From: Helicobacteraceae bacterium
Lineage (GTDB): Bacteria > Campylobacterota > Campylobacteria > Campylobacterales > Sulfurimonadaceae
Reading direction: 5' to 3'
DNA length: 5,282 nt
NCBI GenBank assembly: GCA_015488855.1
Contig: WFMY01000153.1
Location: 1-5,282 of the forward strand
Shown here: piece by piece, positions 1 through 5,282 of the stretch
How positions within the stretch are numbered: the stretch's first letter is position 1
Layout of the letters: each line of letters starts with the position of its first letter
Translations under genes and position numbers: made by a program
Notes under the pieces: generated by a model
Told to the model about the DNA's origin: nothing
Database searches by the model: none
The model's input: only the letters and a program-made list of their open reading frames with translations

Positions 1-219
1 AAACAGGAGTATAAAGAGACCAAAGATATTCCCAAACATATTAAAAACAGAGAGTACAAAAAAGCGGCAGAGCAGGTAGGGGATATTGGGAAGATGACAT
101 TTCTCTCAGCATTATGGATATTGCCTGGAGGGGGAGTTATCAGCGGTGTTATTGTAAAGTTTTTTAAAAAGATGCGGCCGAGTGCTTTTAGGGAGGAAGG
201 GGGGAAAGTTTGCGATTAG
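1..219 (+). CDS. 3' end of a gene; possible LETM1-like membrane protein C-terminus (partial)
   Basis: Frame 1 is open from the window edge to a TAG at 217-219, giving the last 72 residues of a protein whose start lies outside. The visible part begins with a charged, Lys/Glu-rich segment. It continues with a hydrophobic stretch (about residues 32-55) containing LPGGG and ending in KFFKKMRPSAFRE. A hydrophobic segment with a Pro-Gly-Gly turn, followed by a basic patch and a (R/L)PSAF-type ending, resembles the C-terminus of bacterial LETM1-like proteins. That assignment is by memory of the motif, on a fragment, and is uncertain. The last 10 bases overlap the TTG start of the next gene, so the two are probably cotranscribed. 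A membrane-associated protein of another family remains possible. Confidence 0.55.
   Translation, partial: KQEYKETKDIPKHIKNREYKKAAEQVGDIGKMTFLSALWILPGGGVISGVIVKFFKKMRPSAFREEGGKVCD
191..204 (+). promoter_or_regulatory. strong purine-rich ribosome binding site for the TTG-started lipoprotein
   Basis: GGGAGGAAGGGGGG lies 5 bases before the TTG at 210 and inside the end of the upstream reading frame. It is far stronger than most Shine-Dalgarno sites in the window and helps decide the non-ATG start. An in-frame TAG at 189-191 rules out any earlier start. Confidence 0.7.
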
Positions 220-620
220 CAGTCAAAACAATTTTTATATTAATTGTGATATTTCTGTTATCAGGGTGTAGTGACAATGCTATAATCACAGAATCAAAAG
301 AGGATCTCAAAAATGTCAACTGCATGAGACTGGTTATTTTTCCTCCCGATAACTTCTCAAGTGAAATTATGCATAAACTTTATAACTTTGATGAAAATTG
401 CAGTTATCAACTCTCTGTCTCTCAAAAGAGTAGAATCACCTGTAACTCTAATCAAAACGCTGATAAAAAGATTTTATCAAGCTTTCCATCAGGATATATT
501 CGATTAGACCTTGCAAAAGGATCCAAGAACATTTTTACTTACTATAGAGATCTTACTGATAGGGCTGATAATGAAGACGTGCAAAGAGCATTTGCAACGC
601 TTCAAAAACATCTTCACTAG
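210..620 (+). CDS. small predicted lipoprotein of unknown function, TTG start
   Basis: This 136-residue protein has a classic type II signal peptide: MRLAVK, a hydrophobic core of Ile/Leu/Val/Phe, then the lipobox LSGC with Cys20 as the lipidated residue. It should be exported by Sec, processed by signal peptidase II and anchored in a membrane. The TTG start is supported by the complete signal peptide, the strong Shine-Dalgarno site just upstream and an in-frame stop at 189-191. The next in-frame ATG (residue 39) would remove the lipobox. The mature part is polar and contains Cys38, Cys64 and Cys78, so one disulfide is possible. I recognise no domain family. The start overlaps the preceding gene by 10 bases, which suggests coupling. 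Function is unknown. Confidence 0.8.
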   Translation: MRLAVKTIFILIVIFLLSGCSDNAIITESKEDLKNVNCMRLVIFPPDNFSSEIMHKLYNFDENCSYQLSVSQKSRITCNSNQNADKKILSSFPSGYIRLDLAKGSKNIFTYYRDLTDRADNEDVQRAFATLQKHLH

Positions 621-633
621 ACTTCTTTCATAA

Positions 634-762
634 CCAAAAAAGGTTCAAAAATTGCTATTAGATAAAGAAATTAGTAAGGCAAGTATTGCAAAACTACTTG
701 GTGTACATGTTCAGACACTTTACAGCTTTATTAAAAAGTATAAAATGGAGAAATTAATTTAA
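634..762 (+). pseudogene. C-terminal remnant of a serine recombinase (helix-turn-helix end)
   Basis: A frame open from just after a TAA (631-633) to the TAA at 760-762 encodes PKKVQKLLLDKEISKASIAK, then a second half LLGVHVQTLYSFIKKYKMEK and LI. The pattern ISKASIAKLLGVHVQTLYSFI is the DNA-binding helix-turn-helix that ends resolvase/invertase-type serine recombinases: a short helix, A-x-L/x-LGV turn, then a recognition helix of the type xxTLYxFI. The catalytic N-terminal domain with its serine is absent, and the preceding DNA encodes the unrelated lipoprotein. There is no ATG; a TTG at 652 exists but lacks a clear ribosome binding site. I read it as the tail of a deleted mobile-element recombinase. 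A tiny functional HTH protein started at TTG 652 is less likely. Confidence 0.65.
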
Positions 763-777
763 GATTATTTCTCCATT
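744..777. terminator. bidirectional hairpin terminator candidate
   Basis: AATGGAGAAAT at 744-754 pairs perfectly with ATTTCTCCATT at 767-777, giving an 11-bp stem and a 12-base loop. Read leftward, the stem is followed by TTTATACTTTTT, which suits the end of the antitoxin transcript coming from the right. Read rightward it is followed by a broken T-rich run reaching TTTTTT near 789-794. The left arm overlaps the last codons of the recombinase remnant. The stem has only four G-C pairs, so strength is uncertain. Confidence 0.6.
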
Positions 778-806
778 CTTTCATTGACTTTTTTACAACT
801 TCTCAT

Positions 807-1043
807 TTAAAGCCTATCATTTTCATATGGTTCATTACTTGGAACTTGACTTAAGGCATACATAAAATCTTCTTTTGAAGCTTGGTTAGCTTTTTTTTCA
901 ATAATATCAACAGTTTGTAAAGCTGATACTTTCTCACTTAAAGCATTTAGAATAAATTGATTTAATGATATTTTTTCACTTTGACAAACATCACTAACTG
1001 CTAATTTTAAATAATCTGGCATTCTTAAACTCATTGTTTGCAT
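807..1043 (-). CDS. ribbon-helix-helix antitoxin of a PIN toxin-antitoxin pair
   Basis: This 78-residue protein is a full-length member of the small RHH antitoxins often annotated HicB-like. The start MQTMSLRMPDYLK forms the DNA-contacting beta strand. Residues about 13-25 are helix 1, and the SLNQFILNALSEKVSAL segment (26-42) is the turn plus helix 2. The C-terminal tail ends VPSNEPYENDRL, matching the usual VPD-x-EP-x-x-x-DRL ending of this family, which is the probable toxin-binding part. An AGGAG site sits 7 bases before the ATG. The gene overlaps the end of the toxin frame by 13 bases and lies downstream of it, so the order is toxin first. Known relatives bind DNA as dimers, repress their own operon and neutralise the PIN ribonuclease. 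No lesion is visible here, unlike in its partner. Confidence 0.85.
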   Translation of the reverse strand: MQTMSLRMPDYLKLAVSDVCQSEKISLNQFILNALSEKVSALQTVDIIEKKANQASKEDFMYALSQVPSNEPYENDRL

Positions 1044-1442
1044 TTTATTTCTCCTATGTATTGTAAGAATTCTTTTGGTGTCATAACTTCTAAACCAAAT
1101 TGATTTGCAGGTTTAAAATCCTTTCCATTTAATGTAACTATTATTGAATTTGATTTTACTGCTAGTTCTAGTAAGAAATCATCATCTACATCTTTTAACT
1201 TCGGTCTCCAAAGATAAAAAATTTGATTCTTTTTTCCAATTTTACAAATATAGTTTAAAATTGAATCAACATATTTTATTTCAAGTTTTGATTTTAGCTT
1301 TAATATTTCTTCATACTCATAGATTAGTGTTGTTGAAATATTAACTACAAATTTATCACTGTCTATCATTGACATTATAACTAGCATCTCTATTTGAATA
1401 AAGTGAGGATAACAATACATTTGTATCAATTACTATATTTAT
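1031..1442 (-). pseudogene. PIN-domain toxin (PIN_3 / COG1569 type), start codon lost and frameshifted
   Basis: Two frames together reconstruct a PIN ribonuclease toxin. From 1442 leftward one frame reads I/NIVIDTNVLLSSLYSNRDAS then YNV, which is the normal N-terminus with the catalytic Asp in VIDTN. This frame hits TGA at 1356-1358. From about 1375 the frame carrying the rest begins: MSMIDSDKFVVNIS, then EYEEIL, IFYLWRPKLKDVDDDFLLEL (second acidic cluster), IIVTLNGKDF and TPKEFLQYIGE to TGA at 1031-1033. The shift equals one extra base, or two or five missing, near 1373-1379. The codon at 1440-1442, where MNIVIDTN proteins have ATG, is ATA, and the frame has no ATG, GTG or TTG upstream before its stop. 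A TTG at 1427-1429 opens the downstream frame but gives an unrelated N-terminus without the catalytic Asp. The gene is therefore probably inactive; a sequencing error could explain the shift but not both lesions. Confidence 0.85.
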
Positions 1443-1451
1443 TATACTGGT

Positions 1452-1457
1452 ATTATA
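1452..1457 (-). promoter_or_regulatory. candidate -10 box of the toxin-antitoxin operon
   Basis: Reading leftward, TATAAT occurs within GTATATAATACC, about 10 bases before the expected toxin start. A second TATAAT at 1441-1446 covers the mutated start itself. No -35 box is evident. The very short leader makes it uncertain which, if either, is used. Confidence 0.35.
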
Positions 1458-1460
1458 TAC

Positions 1461-1601
1461 GGCATCATATAAAAATTTGTTTAAATTATAAAACGAAGGG
1501 ATTTAAGCTAACTTTAAAGCGGGTTGCTGGAAAAAGGAGAATATCCATTGGCACCCTTTATAGGAGGAAGTAACGCAGCAAGTGCATTACTATTTGAATT
1601 T
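1461..1601. other. stretch with no convincing gene between the toxin pair and cheV
   Basis: The left part (1461-1515) is very AT-rich. From about 1519 to 1590 the base composition jumps to roughly half G+C (30 of 62 by hand count). In this part a plus-strand frame beginning TTG at 1524 reads LLEKGEYPLAPFIGGSNAAS followed by ALLFEFL before it runs antisense into cheV. The opposite strand can also be read as LAALLPPIKGANGYSPFSSN and PL. Neither is recognised and neither has a good start context. An inverted 7-mer, GCTAACT (1507-1513) and AGTTAGC (1604-1610), flanks it. No strong terminator for cheV is visible. It may be gene debris. Confidence 0.4.
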
Positions 1602-2540
1602 TTAGTTAGCGTTCATTACATCTATGATGAGAGGTACTACATTGTGGCTTTTTGTTTTGTCTATGAAACCATTAGCTCCCAAGACTTCAGCTTCTCGCTT
1701 ATTGTTTTCTCCAGTCATTGATGAATTGACAATAATTGGGATATGAGCTGTACTAGCATTCTCTTTGAGTTTTTGTATCACGGTAAAACCTGACATCTCT
1801 GGCATCTCTATATCTGTGATGATAGCAGGGATAATATCTGGATTTTGCATACTAAATATATAATCAACAAGTTGTTTTCCATTATCAAATATTTTAAAAT
1901 TTAAGTTTGCATTTTTGAAAATTTGTTTGAGATGTGTTTGTGCTGTTCTAGAATCTTCAGCTATCATTACGATACCATCTCTGAGTTTTTGAGGTATAGC
2001 TAATTCTCGAATATTTGCTGGAGACTCTAAGACATCTACCATAGCTTGAGGGATCACATCCGAGAGAAGTTTTTCATAATCAAGGATGAGACAAATACTA
2101 CCATTCTCAAGTCTAGTATCATTCATGACAACACCATCTTTTTGTCGGTAGCTATCTGGTGCATGCATCTCGTTCCAGTTTTTTTTGATAACTCTAAAAG
2201 CGGACATAATTCTCAAACCTATGATGATTCCATTGAAATCACATATAAGGATGTTTGATTTATCAAGTTCTTCTCTTGTTAGGGGAGCATTAAGCCATTT
2301 TGGTAAGTTAAGGATAGGTATCTGTACCCCACGAAGCATAATAGTACCCTCCAAGAGTGGATGTGCAGAAGGAATCTGAGTGAGAAAATGATTTTTTGAC
2401 TCAACAACTTCTCTTGTTTTGAAAACATTTATTGCATAAAATGCAGATTCATCTTCTTCGCTAACTCTAAAAACAAGTAGTTGAAGTTCATTATTTTTAG
2501 CTAAGTTTGTTGCAGCATCAACATTATCTAAAACTGACAT
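1602..2540 (-). CDS. cheV: chemotaxis coupling/receiver protein CheV
   Basis: CheV couples chemoreceptors to the CheA kinase and can be phosphorylated by it, tuning signalling at the cytoplasmic array. The 312-residue product has a CheW-like domain (about residues 20-165), with LLVFRV near the start, ILNLPKWL and a final LILDYEKLL. A receiver domain follows (about 188-312). The receiver has all key residues: acidic pair Glu195-Asp196 in IAEDS, phospho-acceptor Asp243 in ITDIEMPEMSG, Ser273 in IIVNSSMTG at the switch Ser/Thr position, and Lys295 in FIDKTK. I chose the ATG at 2540 because AAAAGGG lies 6 bases upstream. The ATG at 2567 has no such site and falls close to the likely -10 box; it would add nine residues. 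Length fits the family. No other chemotaxis or flagellar gene is in the window, and an unrelated operon is divergent. Confidence 0.93.
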   Translation of the reverse strand: MSVLDNVDAATNLAKNNELQLLVFRVSEEDESAFYAINVFKTREVVESKNHFLTQIPSAHPLLEGTIMLRGVQIPILNLPKWLNAPLTREELDKSNILICDFNGIIIGLRIMSAFRVIKKNWNEMHAPDSYRQKDGVVMNDTRLENGSICLILDYEKLLSDVIPQAMVDVLESPANIRELAIPQKLRDGIVMIAEDSRTAQTHLKQIFKNANLNFKIFDNGKQLVDYIFSMQNPDIIPAIITDIEMPEMSGFTVIQKLKENASTAHIPIIVNSSMTGENNKREAEVLGANGFIDKTKSHNVVPLIIDVMNAN

Positions 2541-2567
2541 GAGCACCCTTTTTATATATCTAAGCAT

Positions 2568-2573
2568 ATAATA
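2568..2573 (-). promoter_or_regulatory. candidate -10 box for cheV
   Basis: Reading leftward, TATTAT (5 of 6 matches to TATAAT) lies about 27 bases before the chosen cheV ATG at 2540. Transcription would start near 2561, downstream of the alternative ATG at 2567, which favours the shorter protein. No -35 box is clear. Confidence 0.4.
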
Positions 2574-2617
2574 TCTAAAATAAAATGAAATAAGCTTTAA
2601 TATTAATAATGTAATGG

Positions 2618-2623
2618 TAAAAT
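2618..2623 (+). promoter_or_regulatory. candidate -10 box for the adaptor/molybdoenzyme operon
   Basis: TAAAAT lies in GGTAAAATC, about 28 bases before the ATG at 2652. A start point near 2630 would leave a ~22-base leader containing the ACAGGA ribosome binding site. Upstream DNA is AT-rich with no clear -35 box, as is usual in Campylobacterota promoters. Confidence 0.45.
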
Positions 2624-2651
2624 CATTTTATATTTAATGACAGGATTGTTT

Positions 2652-3449
2652 ATGAAAGTATTCATTATTTTGGTTTTTAGTGCAGTATTGGCGATATCGA
2701 GTGAGTACTATGCAAAGGTGAGCCCTTATGAGGTGAGAGATATTAGTTCAAATGTCTCTGGTCAAGTTACTTTTATTGATGAAGAGATGTTAGGTCGTAA
2801 ACTCTCTGCTAAAGCTTATTTGAAGATTGATTCTATTTTAGACCATCAAGAGTTACAATATATCTCAGATAAACTAAAATTTTTAAGAAAAACAGTAAAG
2901 ATAAATCAAGAAGTTCTTAAAAATCTTCAAGGCTCAACACAAAGAAAACGCGACAACTATAAGAGAGTTGCATCTTTGAAAATAAAGTCTCAAATAGAAA
3001 AAGATAGAGAGTATCATGATATGATTTCGAGTGAAAATATGCTTCTAACTACAGATAAAGCTATACAAACTTTAAAAGTTCAAATTACAGATTTAAAACT
3101 TCGTGCTGCACAACTCAAAAGAAATATTTTTTACAAAAACTTAAAAGCAAAAGGTTTTGTACTGTATGAGTTGCTAGTAAAACCAGGGCAAGTTGTAAGC
3201 CCTTCAACACCTTTAGCAAAAATAGCTGATATCTCAAAAGCAAAACTCATTATCTATCTCAATGAACAAGATGTAGCTGATGCACAACAAAAAGTTGTTT
3301 ACATAGATGGTAAGAAAACTCCTTACAAAGTAAGTAGAATTTCCACCATAGCAGATACTAAAAATATCTCAAAATATATGGCTCAAATCATCATAAAATC
3401 ACCAGCTATATTTTCAAAGTTGGTTAAAATCGAACTTAAAAATGAGTAA
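2652..3449 (+). CDS. short HlyD-like periplasmic adaptor (membrane fusion protein family)
   Basis: The 265-residue product starts with a signal peptide (MKVFIILVFSAVLAISS), probably cut before Glu18. Next comes the first half of a lipoyl-like motif (about 24-62, with ISSNVSGQVTFIDEE and a GRKLSAKAYLKID segment). A long charged helical hairpin follows (about 65-165), then the second lipoyl half (about 166-195: KGFVLYELLVKPGQVVSP, then PLAKIADI). A beta-barrel-like tail ends the protein. This domain order is that of HlyD/RND adaptors, which bridge an inner-membrane transporter to an outer-membrane channel. The protein is shorter than usual (often 350 or more), lacking the membrane-proximal C-terminal domain. 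I chose ATG 2652 over 2637 because ACAGGA lies 7 bases upstream. No transporter or TolC-like gene is adjacent. Instead it overlaps a molybdoenzyme gene by 8 bases. Substrate and partner are unknown. Confidence 0.75.
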   Translation: MKVFIILVFSAVLAISSEYYAKVSPYEVRDISSNVSGQVTFIDEEMLGRKLSAKAYLKIDSILDHQELQYISDKLKFLRKTVKINQEVLKNLQGSTQRKRDNYKRVASLKIKSQIEKDREYHDMISSENMLLTTDKAIQTLKVQITDLKLRAAQLKRNIFYKNLKAKGFVLYELLVKPGQVVSPSTPLAKIADISKAKLIIYLNEQDVADAQQKVVYIDGKKTPYKVSRISTIADTKNISKYMAQIIIKSPAIFSKLVKIELKNE

Positions 3450-5151
3450 TCTCACTGCCTGTCCACTCGATTGTTATGATGCTTGTGAGATACTCTATGA
3501 AAACGGAAAAATAACTCCACAAAAAAATGGTCATACAAATGGCTTTTTATGTCCACATCTCAATCATTATGAGAACTTCCATCAGATACAAAATCCTAGA
3601 TACAAGGGTGTTGAGATAAGTATGGAAGATGCACTATTGAAATTAGTAGAGATATTAGAAACTACACCCAAAGATAAATCACTTTTTTATAAAAGTAGTG
3701 GAAACTTTGGACTGATGCAGGATGTGACAACACATTTTTTTGCGTCTTATGGGGCAACTTTAACTGATGGAAGTTTATGTGACGGTGCTGGTGAAGCTGG
3801 CATTATAGAGGGTCGGGGTTCAAACAAAAATATGCCTTTGAGTGAGATAGCAAAAAGTGAAGTTGTCATTGTTTGGGGAAGAAATCCTCATACGACTTCA
3901 AGTCATCTTTTGCCATTACTCAAAGATAAAACTATCATAGTGATTGACCCAGTGAAAACAAAAATTGCTAAAGTAGCAGACTTACACATACAGTTGAAAC
4001 CACATACCGATTTACAATTAGCGATGTTTTTAAGTCGGTTTTTGTTTATTGAAAATTCTATAGATGAAGAATACTTAAAAGAGTTCGCCAGTGAGTATGA
4101 AGATTTTTATGAGCTGACACAAACACTTAGGATTAAAAAAACACTTGATAAGATAGATGTTAGTTTAGGACAGATTGGGGATCTTTTAGCATATGTTAAA
4201 GATAAAAGAGTAGCTATAGTTTGTGGTCTAGGTGTGCAAAAGTATAGAAATGGTGCTGATGTTATGCGTGCTATAGATGCCTTTGCTCTACACTTGGGTC
4301 TTTTTGCTAAAGAGGGGTGTGGGGTAGCATATCTAGGGAACTCGCGCGAAGGTGTAGAGTCTCCTTTTTACACAAAGGCAAAAAAAGTATCAAAAGTTGA
4401 TACGAAATTTAGTGAGTTTAAGAGTGTATTCATTCAAGGTGCAAATCCTCTCTCTCAGATGCCAGACTCTACAAGAGTGGCTATGGAGATCTCAAGTGTG
4501 AAAAATATAGTCTATTTTGGTTTGTATGAAAACGAAAGTTCTGCAATGGCACATCTTGTTATCCCTGCAAAAAACTTTTTAGCTAAAAATGATGTAAGGG
4601 TCTCTTATTCGCATCCAAAAATGATGCCTATGCCAAAGCTCAAAGAGTGTGAATTTGGTATCAGCGAGTATGATTTAAGTGCATATTTATGCAATGAGTT
4701 TGAGATAGAGTTAAAAACACAAGAAGAGTACATGGAGCATTTTTTGAGTTTTAGTTCAAGAGAGATAGAAGATATCCCCTATGCAAAAGGTTTTGATACT
4801 GATGATGGTGAGTTTGAGTATTTAGAAGAGTTAGATGCAAATAAAGTAAAATCTGATGTTTTATACTTGATAACAATAAAAAGTCCAAAAAGTTTAAATT
4901 CTCAGTTTCATAGGCAAAATCATGTCTATCTCAACAAGTCTCATGGTTTTAGCAATGGTGAGATGATAAATATAAGTTCAGATAACGGAAATTTAAAATT
5001 AGAAGTACAGTTAAATGAAGATTTAAGAGATGACTGTGTCCTTATTTATAGTGGAACAAAAGGTGTGAATGCACTCACTTGTTCTTTTCATAGTTATGAG
5101 GGTAAAAATGCGATATATCAGGAAAATAGGATACTATTATCGCGCTGTTAA
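3442..5151 (+). CDS. molybdopterin oxidoreductase with 4Fe-4S site, cytoplasmic type
   Basis: This 569-residue protein belongs to the DMSO-reductase superfamily of bis-MGD molybdenum/tungsten enzymes. An N-terminal 4Fe-4S motif uses Cys7, Cys11, Cys15 (CPLDCYDAC) and Cys37 (GFLCPH), a C-x3-C-x3-C-x21-C spacing like the CPLDCPD-type subfamily. Cys113 in DGSLCDGAGEAG sits where these enzymes usually place the metal-ligating Cys/Ser/SeCys. Cofactor-binding signatures follow: VVIVWGRNPHTTSSH, VIDPVKTKIAKVADLHIQLK plus PHTD, and FIQGANPLSQMPDS. A short dinucleotide-binding C-terminal domain begins near residue 472. There is no Tat signal, so it should be cytoplasmic. At 569 residues it is somewhat shorter than the roughly 650-700 usual for such proteins. 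Substrate is unknown, and no electron-transfer subunit is adjacent. Its ATG lies inside the end of the adaptor gene without a clear ribosome binding site, implying translational coupling. Confidence 0.88.
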   Translation: MSNLTACPLDCYDACEILYENGKITPQKNGHTNGFLCPHLNHYENFHQIQNPRYKGVEISMEDALLKLVEILETTPKDKSLFYKSSGNFGLMQDVTTHFFASYGATLTDGSLCDGAGEAGIIEGRGSNKNMPLSEIAKSEVVIVWGRNPHTTSSHLLPLLKDKTIIVIDPVKTKIAKVADLHIQLKPHTDLQLAMFLSRFLFIENSIDEEYLKEFASEYEDFYELTQTLRIKKTLDKIDVSLGQIGDLLAYVKDKRVAIVCGLGVQKYRNGADVMRAIDAFALHLGLFAKEGCGVAYLGNSREGVESPFYTKAKKVSKVDTKFSEFKSVFIQGANPLSQMPDSTRVAMEISSVKNIVYFGLYENESSAMAHLVIPAKNFLAKNDVRVSYSHPKMMPMPKLKECEFGISEYDLSAYLCNEFEIELKTQEEYMEHFLSFSSREIEDIPYAKGFDTDDGEFEYLEELDANKVKSDVLYLITIKSPKSLNSQFHRQNHVYLNKSHGFSNGEMINISSDNGNLKLEVQLNEDLRDDCVLIYSGTKGVNALTCSFHSYEGKNAIYQENRILLSRC

Positions 5152-5163
5152 ACCCAATTTTGA

Positions 5164-5169
5164 TATAAT
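5164..5169 (+). promoter_or_regulatory. extended -10 box for argD
   Basis: TGATATAAT gives a perfect TATAAT at 5164-5169 preceded by TG, 17 bases before the argD ATG. Transcription from it would give a leader of only about 10-12 bases, just covering the AAAAGG ribosome binding site. It lies in the 35-base gap after the molybdoenzyme gene, where no terminator is visible, so read-through may also contribute. Confidence 0.55.
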
Positions 5170-5186
5170 CTATAAAAGGTCAATTT

Positions 5187-5282
5187 ATGAATACAAAAGA
5201 ATTAAACGATAAATATATCTTACCTACCTATGCGAGAGCAGATGTGGAGTTTGTCAGTGGGGAAAATGCCACCTTAGAAGAT
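5187..5282 (+). CDS. argD: acetylornithine/succinyldiaminopimelate aminotransferase, N-terminus (partial)
   Basis: The first 32 codons of a gene that runs off the window encode MNTKELNDKYILPTYARADV, then EFVSGENATLED. The pattern of a short polar start, (I/L)PTY-x-R-x-D, and a later G-E/Q-x-(A/V)-x-L-x-D is typical of ArgD. ArgD is a PLP-dependent aminotransferase that converts N-acetylglutamate semialdehyde to N-acetylornithine in arginine synthesis and often also serves in the lysine/diaminopimelate route. The PLP lysine lies outside the window. AAAAGG is placed 7 bases before the ATG, and a TATAAT box lies just upstream. Other class III aminotransferases start similarly, but the PTYARAD context makes ArgD the best choice. 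Confidence 0.8.
   Translation, partial: MNTKELNDKYILPTYARADVEFVSGENATLED

Noticed and set aside
1144..1344. Plus-strand 66-codon open frame.
   Set aside because: It is antisense to the PIN toxin frame, which has clear family motifs; the content is low-complexity Leu/His and it lacks a ribosome binding site.
1540..1590. SRP RNA-like piece (GGAGGAAG followed by CGCAGC).
   Set aside because: The conserved SRP core (GGTCAGG, CCGGAAGG) is absent and no supporting stem is visible.
1507..1610. Possible integron attC site, suggested by the inverted GCTAACT/AGTTAGC ends about 100 bp apart.
   Set aside because: The ends do not fit the RYYYAAC/GTTRRRY core boxes, and the interior shows no imperfect palindrome; the 7-mer match may be chance.
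1524..1721. 65-codon plus-strand frame from TTG 1524.
   Set aside because: Its second half is simply antisense to the cheV end. Only the first ~27 codons look protein-like, and these are treated as part of an unexplained stretch.
2046..2379. Two overlapping plus-strand open frames.
   Set aside because: Both are antisense shadows of cheV, with no recognisable domain.
2541..2567. Nine-residue N-terminal extension of CheV from the ATG at 2567.
   Set aside because: No ribosome binding site precedes it and a -10-like TATTAT lies directly upstream, whereas the ATG at 2540 has a well-placed AAAAGGG.

Overview
The window is AT-rich DNA that looks like a chromosome of a Campylobacterota (Epsilonproteobacteria) member, probably Sulfurimonas-like. 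The pointers are a CheV protein of the type common in that group, the argD start, AT-rich codon use and TATAAT/TAAAAT -10 boxes without clear -35 boxes. The genus is inferred from general resemblance and was not tested by a search.

Layout: (1) Positions 1-620 hold the 3' end of a gene with a possible LETM1-like C-terminus. It overlaps a small lipoprotein gene that starts at a TTG codon behind a very strong ribosome binding site. (2) Positions 621-1600 look like a patch of mobile-element debris. It contains the last ~42 codons of a serine recombinase, a hairpin placed to terminate transcription from both sides, and a minus-strand PIN toxin / ribbon-helix-helix antitoxin pair. The antitoxin is intact. 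The toxin has lost its start codon (ATA where ATG is expected) and carries a frameshift just after the catalytic-Asp motif. A ~140 bp stretch with no convincing gene follows. (3) Positions 1602-2540 (minus) encode CheV, a CheW-receiver fusion. (4) A divergent promoter region leads rightward to a short HlyD-like periplasmic adaptor gene. It overlaps by 8 bp a gene for a cytoplasmic-type molybdopterin/4Fe-4S oxidoreductase, so the two are probably translationally coupled. (5) The start of argD, with its own TATAAT box, runs off the right end.

How the parts work together: CheV acts in chemotaxis and ArgD in arginine/lysine biosynthesis, and neither has an evident link to its neighbours. The adaptor and molybdoenzyme form a two-gene operon of unknown purpose, with no transporter or partner subunit in view. 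I see no clear new system. The best observations are the toxin decay beside an intact antitoxin and the odd adaptor/molybdoenzyme pairing.
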